From CAYLRY01 sp964386535 (lineage in GTDB: Bacteria; Chloroflexota; Dehalococcoidia; Dehalococcoidales; UBA3254), in assembly GCA_964386535.1 (NCBI GenBank), contig CAYLRY010000010.1:1-64000 (forward strand): a DNA stretch of 64,000 bases, read 5' to 3'. The notes under the pieces were generated by a model that saw only the letters and a list, made by a program, of their open reading frames with translations, made no database searches and was not told where the DNA came from. The translations under genes and the position numbers were made by a program. Of the stretch, positions 55,504-63,029 are shown in pieces. Position 1 is the stretch's first letter; each line of letters opens with the position of its first letter.

Positions 55504-55965
55504 ATGCCTTATGGTGCTGAAGCAGCAGGAAGAGAGGATCCCTTACTTGGTTTTAATTTTGCGCTGGATTTAAGCGGGACAATAGCAGGTTACTTCACTG
55601 AAGTAAGCGGAATCGGCTCTGAAAATGAAGTAATCGAACAAAAAGTAGTTACCGGAAAAGGTGTTGAAGTAATTCTTAGAATTCCCGGCAGATTAAAATG
55701 GGGTGATATTGTACTTAAGCGCGGAATCACTTCCAGCATGGATCTCTGGAACTGGAGAAGACAGGTAGAGGAGGGCAAAGTCAAAGACGCCCGCAAGAAT
55801 GGCTCTATTGTGATGTTCGACCGGGAACTCAAGGAAGTAGCTCGCTGGAATTTCGTTAATGCCTGGCCTTCCAAAATCACCGGCCCTTCACCTAAATCGG
55901 ATAGCAATGAGATAGGGATTGAGGAGTTGACTATCGTTCATGAACATATTGAACGAGCTAACTAG
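55504..55965 (+). CDS. Tail tube protein (T4 gp19-like), first copy
   Basis: 153 residues. DPLLGFNFALDLSGTIAGYF, TEVSGIGSENEVIEQKV, IVLKRGITSSMDLWNWRRQV and RWNFVNAWPSKITGPSPKSD form the conserved hexameric-tube fold with the long hairpin at VSGIGSENEVI. It forms the inner tube. AAGGAGG (55489-55495) lies before the ATG. It differs from the second copy (56517-57002) at the N-terminus. Two tube genes are usual in eCIS. Confidence 0.92.
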   Translation: MPYGAEAAGREDPLLGFNFALDLSGTIAGYFTEVSGIGSENEVIEQKVVTGKGVEVILRIPGRLKWGDIVLKRGITSSMDLWNWRRQVEEGKVKDARKNGSIVMFDRELKEVARWNFVNAWPSKITGPSPKSDSNEIGIEELTIVHEHIERAN

Positions 55966-55975
55966 GAGGTAGTAA

Positions 55976-56341
55976 ATGGCGTTGCAGACTGAATTCGAGT
56001 TTACTTTGCCGCGGGGTTATTTGGATAATGAGGGCAACCTTCACAAACAGGGAGTCATGCGTCTGGCCACTGCGATGGATGAAATTACTCCCTTGCGTGA
56101 CCTCCGTGTGAAATCAAACCAGGCTTACCTCGCGGTGATTCTCCTGGCTCGAGTGATAACCAGATTAGGTAGCTTGAAAGAGATCAATACTGGCGTTATT
56201 GAGAATCTGTTTTCCGCCGACTTTGCTTACCTTCAGGATTTTTACCGCCAGATAAATGAAAACGGCACCAGCCTGATCTCCGCTGTCTGCCCTGAATGCA
56301 ATAAAAAAATCGAGGTGGACCTGGGACACCTGGGGGGATAA
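55976..56341 (+). CDS. Tail-assembly-chaperone-like protein
   Basis: 121 residues. LPRGYLDNEGNLHKQGVMRL and ARVITRLGSLKEINTGVIENL resemble the small proteins found next to tube genes in eCIS and phages (tail assembly chaperone-like). A Cys pair CPECNKK near the end could bind zinc. It ends as GGG GGA TAA. The run CTGGGGGGATAA contains a -1 slippery heptamer G-GGG-GGA (56332-56338), and the next frame (-1) remains open and encodes a recognised-looking domain. It probably is the first part of a frameshift pair, as in lambda gpG/gpGT. AGGAGG overlaps the upstream stop. Confidence 0.75.
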   Translation: MALQTEFEFTLPRGYLDNEGNLHKQGVMRLATAMDEITPLRDLRVKSNQAYLAVILLARVITRLGSLKEINTGVIENLFSADFAYLQDFYRQINENGTSLISAVCPECNKKIEVDLGHLGG

Positions 56342-56499
56342 CGAGCTACCCCCTCGACCAGTTGAACGAGGAGGTAGCTTACATCGCCTATCACTTCCAC
56401 TGGCCACTCGATGATATCCTGAAACTGGAACATCAGGACCGGCGCTTGTGGGCCGGTAAGATCGCTGAAATTAACCGGAAAATTAGCGAGGTTTCCTGA
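56338..56499 (+). CDS. DUF6760-like segment, probably reached by -1 frameshifting
   Basis: 53 codons in the -1 frame relative to the upstream gene, stop TGA 56497-56499. It reads SYPLDQLNEEVAYIAYHFHW, then PLDDILKLEHQDRR and KIAEINRKISE, which resembles the short DUF6760-type proteins of CIS loci. It has no ATG, GTG or TTG that would retain SYPLDQ: the -1 frame opens at 56305 without a start, and the first TTG (56362) is internal. It overlaps the upstream stop by 4 bases. The most economical reading is a chaperone-DUF6760 fusion made by a -1 slip at G-GGG-GGA. Confidence 0.65.
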   Translation: MTSYPLDQLNEEVAYIAYHFHWPLDDILKLEHQDRRLWAGKIAEINRKISEVS

Positions 56500-56516
56500 A
56501 TTTTGGAGGAAACGCC

Positions 56517-57002
56517 ATGGTAACAGGTTATACTACAGGTTCGACCGGTACAGGCGGAAGGATTGATCCTTTCCCTACTTTCAAATTTTTTGTCGAAGTA
56601 GGAGACATCACTGAAGCCGCCTTTACCGAGTGTGCCGGTATGGAAATGGGCACCGAAATCTTCGAATATCAGGAAGGCGGGCTTAATGACTTTGTCCATA
56701 AATTCCCTGGCAGGACCAGGATTTCTAATATTACTTTAAAAAGGGGGTTCGCCTTATCTAATGAGCTTTACGAGTGGTATAAAGAGATGGAAAACTGTTT
56801 GAGGCAGGGTAAAAAATTCAATTTCAGACAGGTCACCATAACTCTTTATACCACAGTAAGCCATGAGAAATTAATGCGCTGGTCGCTGGATAAAGCTTTC
56901 CCAGTCAAATGGGTAGGTCCTACTTTTAGAACAGACGAAGCAGCCATGGCAATCGAAACCCTGGAATTTGCTCATCATGGGATACAGGTACTGGGGAGAT
57001 AA
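56517..57002 (+). CDS. Tail tube protein (T4 gp19-like), second copy
   Basis: 161 residues. DPFPTFKFFVEVGDITEAAF, TECAGMEMGTEIFEYQEGGL, NDFVHKFPGRTRISNITLKR and VKWVGPTFRTDEAAMAIETL mark the gp19-like tube fold, of the variant that contacts the baseplate (Pvc5/Afp5-like). GGAGG lies 7 bases upstream of the ATG. A Gly/Thr-rich N-terminal arm of about 20 residues precedes the fold. Confidence 0.9.
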   Translation: MVTGYTTGSTGTGGRIDPFPTFKFFVEVGDITEAAFTECAGMEMGTEIFEYQEGGLNDFVHKFPGRTRISNITLKRGFALSNELYEWYKEMENCLRQGKKFNFRQVTITLYTTVSHEKLMRWSLDKAFPVKWVGPTFRTDEAAMAIETLEFAHHGIQVLGR

Positions 57003-57005
57003 GAT

Positions 57006-59795
57006 ATGGTCGAAAAAGAAAATACAGGGGGCAGTGGGGCTGGGTTGCCAATTTCCGGCAAAAAGCTGGACCCGTGGCTTGGACAGCGGTTGACCAAAGC
57101 CGACCTCATGTATGCCCGTTTGCCGGTATTCTTGACCTGCCAGCCGGCGCCTCCGTTGGGCATTACACGCCCACTGACTGCATCTCAGACCCCGGTAATA
57201 CCTTTATCTCATGATCCTGATTTCCCACATATAAAAAGCGCAGCCAGCTCGCCGGTATGGGATCAAGTGAGCCTCTTCTGGTTGCTTAACCGTAGAAAGT
57301 CCCAGAGCATTTCAAATCAGTGGACCAATTATCTTATCAAGGACGTCCCGCAGGCATCCGGTGAATGGTCTATACCGGTTAACCGGAATAATCCTAAAGT
57401 AACCAATCACACCAAGCTAACCGCTCATAAAAGAGATACGGAGAATAAAACAGACTCCGCCTCAGAAACCATATGGATAAATTCAGAGAAAAAACCTTTG
57501 CTTGCAGAATCGCCTGCCCAGCACCGGATTGATTTGAATAAGCTAACCCCTGATGTTGCGCTAAATCATAAAGGTGGCTCTATTTCGTTTTCAGGTACAA
57601 GTATGTCCAAACCTGAACTCGGGATTCATGTGCCTGCCCATATGAACAATAAAGGGTCTGAAACACAATATCCTGCGGGTCAAATCCGGCACTCTCAGGA
57701 CAAAGTCCCTGAAAAACAAGAGGAAAGCACACCAGGGACCAGCCATGCTGTAGAAAATACTGGAAACGACTGGACTTTATCCGTCATTCAAAAAAGTAAG
57801 CCTGTTGAAACCGTAATTAAATCAGGTACGTCTCCAGAAATAGAGCTTGATACGTTACCTGAACAACCATTTATAGCTGCCAGCCAGTCTGAGAATAAAA
57901 CCGGAAACAATAAATCAACTTTTAAATTTTCTGAGACCAAAGAAAGACAACCATTCTCTACAACCTGGCAGGGCAAACCCGCAAAAAAGTCATCCCAGTT
58001 AATTAAAAAACCATCCAGACCTGCCGCCAGAAAATTCGAACCCGTAGCCAGACATTTTGTGCCTGTTGCCAGAAGGCCTAAAACCACGTCCGGGATTCCG
58101 GGACCACTACCAGGACAATCCGGAAAGGTAGCCGGGACTTCAAACCCGGCTGTTGAACATACCGGACATAGAGCCGGACAGTCTGTTCCATTCACATACC
58201 CGTCAAAGCCATTTATTGAAAAGCCTGTGCAGGATATCCAGCCAACTGTATCAACTCCCCTGCAACTTCAACCCCTGGCCCAGGCTAATAAGCCGGACTT
58301 GAAACAGGCTGCTGTGCAAATTGAATATATCCGGCCGGAAATAAAAACCAAACGAGAAGAACGGCGGTGGATACATCCGGATCATGTGGTAGCTTCTTCC
58401 GCAATTTATCAACCGGTCAGGCCGGAATTTTCCAATCTAACATCGCCCAGGAAATTAACAATTGATGAGAAGGTAGATACTGGCGATAATAATACGGCAG
58501 AGGATCCTGAAAGGTTTAGACCATCGTCCAACATGTCCCCTCTAATTAATTTTCAAAAAACAATAATAACGGCTGTCAGACCCATAACACGCTGTCCAGA
58601 TTTTCAATTGAACAGGACTCCTGTATCTCTTCCGGCAAACACAGGATCCGTTGAAAATAAAGCGTTTTCTACGGCAACAGCTCCAATGACAACGAAAACG
58701 CCTGGTGGAGTTGTCCCTGTTCTCAGAAAACAGGAACAAATAATTAAACATATAAATCAAGATTTAATTCTCAATAGAAATATTCAAATGCCTGATCAGA
58801 TGGTTCAAAAAAACGAATTGCCGGCAAAAAGGGCAATTGCCTCCATAGAACAAACAGCTATTATGGACATAGTTAGGGATGACTTGTCAAACAGCACCGG
58901 TCACTCACCTCTATATCAGGAACAGTCATTTACTTCTGGGGATATGACTCTGGAACAGAACAATCTGGGTACCAGCTTACCGCTGGTAAAGACACTCCGC
59001 TCAGCTAAAGTAGCAAGCGCCCAAAGTCCAACTGGCTGGAAACACCCTGAATACCTGATTTCTCAGGCTGCCAGGATTCACGCGGCTGAAAATTTTGCAT
59101 TCAGAAATTTTCACTTTTCAGCCGGCATTGCTCATAAAAATAAAACTAAACCGGAGAAAAAATCTTCTATTGAACACATGGCCCTTTCTCGGAAATCGCA
59201 ACAAAGGGCTATATCACCGTTTTTTAACCAGAGCGAAACATTAATTGAAGATTCGCCGAATTACAATAGTGTGGCGCAGCAAACTCAGCCTACATCTGCT
59301 TTTAGTTTTCAAGGCAGTAGCAGCTCATCTTTATCACAGAATCCTAATGCACCGAGGTCTGGATTTTTCACCCCGGTAAACTGGGAATCACACATTAGTC
59401 AAGCCAAAGTTCAGTCTGGACAAAGCCAGCCTGACTCTAATGAGAAGTTAGCAGGTAATCAAAAGACTGTAGAATTCCCATCATGTCCAGAGCAAATAAT
59501 ATCTTATGCAGTAAGGAGCTCTGGAAATAATATTTTCAAAGCAGTTTCCAACCAGCCAGTGCAGGTTTTTACCGGACAAGTTCATACTTTATCTAAGGCA
59601 GGTGAACAATCCATTAACCAGAATCATTTCATATTACCAGGCTCCGTACAGGGGAACCAGGCTAAAGGGGATAATACCGCTTCAGGCAATTCCAACCAGA
59701 CCGCTGCCAAAACGGACCTGAAAGCCCTGGCTAGAGAAGTATATCCCTTTATTAAACGTATGATCATTATTGACCGGGAAAGATTCCCGTATTAA
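57006..59795 (+). CDS. 929-residue low-complexity protein of the injection locus
   Basis: No domain is recognised through most of its length: residues about 40-890 are rich in Pro, Ser, Thr, Gln and Asn, with few hydrophobic runs, so the protein is probably disordered. Repeat-like pieces occur (KFEPVARHFVPVARR). The last 30 residues form a distinct amphipathic motif, LAREVYPFIKRM followed by a basic end, which looks conserved-type and would be the anchor. It lies between the second tube gene and the LysM gene, starting 4 bases after the tube stop. It may be a large baseplate- or tube-associated scaffold; no tape-measure features (long coiled coils, transmembrane segments) are visible. No annotation can be given. 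Confidence 0.7.
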   Translation: MVEKENTGGSGAGLPISGKKLDPWLGQRLTKADLMYARLPVFLTCQPAPPLGITRPLTASQTPVIPLSHDPDFPHIKSAASSPVWDQVSLFWLLNRRKSQSISNQWTNYLIKDVPQASGEWSIPVNRNNPKVTNHTKLTAHKRDTENKTDSASETIWINSEKKPLLAESPAQHRIDLNKLTPDVALNHKGGSISFSGTSMSKPELGIHVPAHMNNKGSETQYPAGQIRHSQDKVPEKQEESTPGTSHAVENTGNDWTLSVIQKSKPVETVIKSGTSPEIELDTLPEQPFIAASQSENKTGNNKSTFKFSETKERQPFSTTWQGKPAKKSSQLIKKPSRPAARKFEPVARHFVPVARRPKTTSGIPGPLPGQSGKVAGTSNPAVEHTGHRAGQSVPFTYPSKPFIEKPVQDIQPTVSTPLQLQPLAQANKPDLKQAAVQIEYIRPEIKTKREERRWIHPDHVVASSAIYQPVRPEFSNLTSPRKLTIDEKVDTGDNNTAEDPERFRPSSNMSPLINFQKTIITAVRPITRCPDFQLNRTPVSLPANTGSVENKAFSTATAPMTTKTPGGVVPVLRKQEQIIKHINQDLILNRNIQMPDQMVQKNELPAKRAIASIEQTAIMDIVRDDLSNSTGHSPLYQEQSFTSGDMTLEQNNLGTSLPLVKTLRSAKVASAQSPTGWKHPEYLISQAARIHAAENFAFRNFHFSAGIAHKNKTKPEKKSSIEHMALSRKSQQRAISPFFNQSETLIEDSPNYNSVAQQTQPTSAFSFQGSSSSSLSQNPNAPRSGFFTPVNWESHISQAKVQSGQSQPDSNEKLAGNQKTVEFPSCPEQIISYAVRSSGNNIFKAVSNQPVQVFTGQVHTLSKAGEQSINQNHFILPGSVQGNQAKGDNTASGNSNQTAAKTDLKALAREVYPFIKRMIIIDRERFPY

Positions 59796-59831
59796 TGGTC
59801 TGGATAAACAGTCTTGAAGGAGATCTGAAAA

Positions 59832-60473
59832 GTGGAAAAGGCTAAAATAGTGAACCTGGATACAGATGAAACCATAGAATGTCTGTTTAATCCGAACGCC
59901 TACACTCTAGAAAGGACCAATACCTGGACTCAGAAACAGGTCAAAGGACGCAACGTGCCTAATCTGGAGTTCGGCGGGGGTTCCTCGGCTACCCTGACCA
60001 TGCAGCTTTTTCTGGATACTTCCACTACGGGCGGAGATGTCAGAGAGACAACTGAGAAGATCCGAAAATTGATGGATATAGACGAAAATGCTAAAAATAT
60101 GACTACCGTTAAAGGCCGTCCGCCTATGGTTGAATTTCGCTGGGGACAAATTTGGACTTTCAAAGCTGTAATAACGCGTTTAACCGAAAAAACCACTCTT
60201 TTTCGCGATGACGGCATACCAATTAGAGCAACTCTGGATGTGACTTTTCTACAGGCCAAAGAAGAAGGCGTTTATGCTGCCCAGAATCCTACCACCATGG
60301 GTACTTCCGGCTATAAACGCTGGATAGTCAGAGAAGGAGATAGTATAGACTGGATAGCCTACCGGGAATATGGCAGTGCGGCCATGTGGAGATATCTGGC
60401 TGACGTTAACAATCTGGATGATCCAGGCAAATTGAGACCGGGGCAGGCCCTGGTAATTGCACCGCCGCCTTAA
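59832..60473 (+). CDS. LysM-domain baseplate protein (Pvc7/Afp7-like)
   Basis: 213 residues from a GTG with AAGGAG upstream. N-terminal part: VNLDTDETIECLFNPNAYTL and GGGSSATLTMQLFLDTSTTG, typical of the CIS peptidoglycan-binding protein set. The C-terminal LysM (about 160-210) is WIVREGDSIDWIAYREYGSA and PGKLRPGQALVIAPP. In T4-like tails gp53 joins the baseplate wedges and in eCIS Afp7-like proteins occupy the same position. The LysM here probably serves a structural, not wall-binding, purpose. It is 12 bases from the spike gene. Confidence 0.9.
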   Translation: MEKAKIVNLDTDETIECLFNPNAYTLERTNTWTQKQVKGRNVPNLEFGGGSSATLTMQLFLDTSTTGGDVRETTEKIRKLMDIDENAKNMTTVKGRPPMVEFRWGQIWTFKAVITRLTEKTTLFRDDGIPIRATLDVTFLQAKEEGVYAAQNPTTMGTSGYKRWIVREGDSIDWIAYREYGSAAMWRYLADVNNLDDPGKLRPGQALVIAPPP

Positions 60474-60484
60474 AGGAGTAAAAG

Positions 60485-62266
60485 ATGCCGGCAGCTCAAC
60501 AACTTTTTTCACAAATGTATTTTAAAATAGACGGAAGAGATGTTCCGGAGGATATATCTAACAAGATCCTGGAGATCATTGTGGATACCAGTCTTTATCT
60601 GCCTGATATGTGGTCCATTCTGCTAGATGATCCTGAACTAACCCTGATTGATTCCAGTCTGCTGGAGATTGGAAAATCAGTGGATATTTCTGCCCAGGCC
60701 CATGATGAAAGTAGCAGTACTTTGCTGACCAGGGGGGAAATCATAGCTATTGAACCGGACTTAAGCCATGATTCCGGAACTACAATAGCTATCAGGGGAT
60801 ATGATAAATCGCACCGTCTTCACCGGGGTAAAAAGACGAGGGTATTTCAACAGGTTACTGATAGCGATATTGTAAAGGCAATAGCCGGCGAATGCGGTCT
60901 GGATGTCAGCATTGATGCTACGTCTGAAATATATGATCATGTTTTTCAGGATGAGCGTTCTGATTGGGAATTTATCCAGGATAGAGCTCACCATGCGGGT
61001 TACGTGGTGTATGTGGAAAACGGAAGACTCTATTTTCGAAAGGAACCTTCCAGCCAGGCAGCAGCGACCGAATTAAAGTGGGGTGATAATTTGCTCAGCT
61101 TTCAGGCCCGCTTTACCAGCGCTGATCAGGTTTCCAAATCAGAAGTACATGGATGGGATATCAAGAATAAGCAGGCTATTATTGGAACCAGCGATACTCC
61201 CCAGGGGGTGCCCGCTGTTGCTGATAAAAATAACGGCGGAAATCTGACCAGAAGGGTGTTTGGCGCTTCGAAGGAACTACTTAACAACTACCCGGTAAAG
61301 TCTCAGTCTCATGCTGATATGTTAGCCCAGTCTATCCTCAACGAAAAGTACCACAACTTTTTTCAGGCTGAGGGTATTTGTGATGGGAACCCGGCTATAC
61401 GGGCAGGGAAAATGGTTAAACTAAAAGACATTGGAACTCGCTTCTCCGGCGATTACAGGGTCACCCGGGCGATTCACCGATATGATCTATCCGGCTTTGC
61501 CACTCAATTTGAAATCAGCGGTTATCACCCCAATACCCTTTCTGATCTGTTAGCCGGTAAAAACGGGCGGCACCCCTACGGTGTAGTAGTTGGTATTGTG
61601 ACCAACGTTAAAGACCCGGATAACCTGGCACGTGTAAAAGTTAAATACCCTACTATTACCGATTCGTTGGAGAGCCATTGGGCCAGATTAGCCACACCCA
61701 TGGCCGGAGCCGGCAGGGGTATAGAGTTTATTCCCGAAGTCAATGATGAAGTACTGGTGGCTTTTGAATACAACGATATCAACCGGCCTTATATCATCGG
61801 GTGCCTGTGGAACGGAAGTGATAAACCTCCTGAAACCAATGATAATATCGTTGGCAGCGGCGGTAAAGTCCAAAAGAGGATTATCAAGTCCCGTTCCGGC
61901 CATACCATTACCCTGGATGACACACAAGCCGCTGAACAGATATCAATTATTGATAAAAGCGGACAAAAAATCCTTCTGGAAAGCGGTTCCGGTAAAGAAA
62001 AAATTGAGATCATCGATAAAACCGGTAAAAGTAAAATAGTAATGGACCCTGTTAAACAAAGCGTTTCCATAGAAAGCGCTATGGATATGACCATTAAGGC
62101 CACGGGGAAAATACAGATTGATGGAAAGCTGGGTATAAGCATTAAAACTGATGCCGGTAATCTGGAAATGAAGGGGACTATGGCCAGCCTCCAAGGTACC
62201 GGTTCTGCGGAAGTGAAATCATCCGGTGTATTAACCGTTCAGGGTTCGTTAGTAAAGATTAATTAA
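60485..62266 (+). CDS. VgrG/gp27-gp5-like spike protein (Pvc8/Afp8-like)
   Basis: 593 residues. Residues 1-350 form the gp27/phage-late-control-D-like hub, ending in TQFEISGYHPNTLSDLLAG. Around 360-450 is the OB-fold gp5-like part: PYGVVVGIVTNVKDPDNLAR, VKVKYPTITDS and GRGIEFIPEVNDEVLVAFEY, then NDINRPYIIGCLWNG. The C-terminus (480-593) has repeated beta-helix strands (ISIIDKSGQKILLESGSG; IEIIDKTGKSKIVMD). The trimer forms the cell-puncturing needle below the tube. Start ATG follows AAAGGAG. Confidence 0.93.
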   Translation: MPAAQQLFSQMYFKIDGRDVPEDISNKILEIIVDTSLYLPDMWSILLDDPELTLIDSSLLEIGKSVDISAQAHDESSSTLLTRGEIIAIEPDLSHDSGTTIAIRGYDKSHRLHRGKKTRVFQQVTDSDIVKAIAGECGLDVSIDATSEIYDHVFQDERSDWEFIQDRAHHAGYVVYVENGRLYFRKEPSSQAAATELKWGDNLLSFQARFTSADQVSKSEVHGWDIKNKQAIIGTSDTPQGVPAVADKNNGGNLTRRVFGASKELLNNYPVKSQSHADMLAQSILNEKYHNFFQAEGICDGNPAIRAGKMVKLKDIGTRFSGDYRVTRAIHRYDLSGFATQFEISGYHPNTLSDLLAGKNGRHPYGVVVGIVTNVKDPDNLARVKVKYPTITDSLESHWARLATPMAGAGRGIEFIPEVNDEVLVAFEYNDINRPYIIGCLWNGSDKPPETNDNIVGSGGKVQKRIIKSRSGHTITLDDTQAAEQISIIDKSGQKILLESGSGKEKIEIIDKTGKSKIVMDPVKQSVSIESAMDMTIKATGKIQIDGKLGISIKTDAGNLEMKGTMASLQGTGSAEVKSSGVLTVQGSLVKIN

Positions 62267-62292
62267 CAGAAACATAAAGGAGGCCGATAAGA

Positions 62293-62601
62293 ATGGCGAT
62301 GCCGGCAGCCAGAATGGGAGATCCTACAGCGCATGGGGGAGTAATCGCGGCTGGATGTATGACGGTACTGATCGGCGGGAAACCGGCAGCACGAGCAGGT
62401 GATATGCATACCTGCCCGATGGTCAATCCCACGGTGCCACCCGCGCCGCCCCCACCTCATGTGGGCGGCCCCATTGCCATGGGCAGCCCCACAGTATTGA
62501 TCGGCGGCATGCCAGCGGCACGAGTAGGAGACACGGCAACCTGTGCGGGACCTCCTGATACTATCATTCCACCAGGATGCCCTACAGTTCTTATTGCATA
62601 A
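62293..62601 (+). CDS. PAAR-repeat spike-tip protein (Afp10-like)
   Basis: 102 residues. PAAR motifs: MPAARMGDPTAHGG, GKPAARAGDMHTC and GMPAARVGDTATC, separated by Gly-rich loops and a proline-rich insert (VPPAPPPPH). The His and Cys residues (H20-type in AHGG, HTC, ATC) are those that bind the tip metal ion. It caps the spike. AAAGGAGG precedes the ATG. The gene follows the spike closely. Confidence 0.93.
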   Translation: MAMPAARMGDPTAHGGVIAAGCMTVLIGGKPAARAGDMHTCPMVNPTVPPAPPPPHVGGPIAMGSPTVLIGGMPAARVGDTATCAGPPDTIIPPGCPTVLIA

Positions 62602-62621
62602 TCAAGAGGAGAATATCAAAT

Positions 62622-63029
62622 ATGGTCAATAATGTTAACCAGGATATACTGGGAACGGGATGGGCTTTCCCACTCCGTATTGACAGCCGGGGCGGGCTGG
62701 CTCTTTCCAGCAACGAAAATGGAATAATTGAGTCCATTCGGACAATTCTGGGTACCGCTAAAGGTGAAAGGCGTATGCGTCCCGGGTTCGGCTGCGATAT
62801 CCATACCCTGATATTTGCTCCTAATAATGTAGCCACCTGGGGACTGGCTGCCCATTATGTTGAAGAAGCCCTGGGCATGTGGGAACCGCGTATTGAAGTA
62901 ACTGAAGTTGATGCGAGGCCTGATCCAGAAGATACCGGCAGGCTGCTTATCCGCATTGGATACAGAATAAAGGCGACCAACGACGCCCGTAATATTGTAT
63001 ATCCATTTTATTTAATGGGGAGGTCGTGA
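62622..63029 (+). CDS. gp25-like baseplate wedge protein (Afp9-like)
   Basis: 135 residues from the ATG at 62622, with AGAGGAG upstream; earlier in-frame codons overlap the PAAR gene. TGWAFPLRIDSRGGLALSSN, RTILGTAKGERRMRPGFGCD and HTLIFAPNNVATWGLAAHYV are conserved segments of GPW_gp25, including the EPRIEV block (MWEPRIEVTEVDARPD). It forms part of the baseplate and contacts the sheath. Its stop TGA overlaps the next start by one base (TGATG). Confidence 0.93.
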   Translation: MVNNVNQDILGTGWAFPLRIDSRGGLALSSNENGIIESIRTILGTAKGERRMRPGFGCDIHTLIFAPNNVATWGLAAHYVEEALGMWEPRIEVTEVDARPDPEDTGRLLIRIGYRIKATNDARNIVYPFYLMGRS

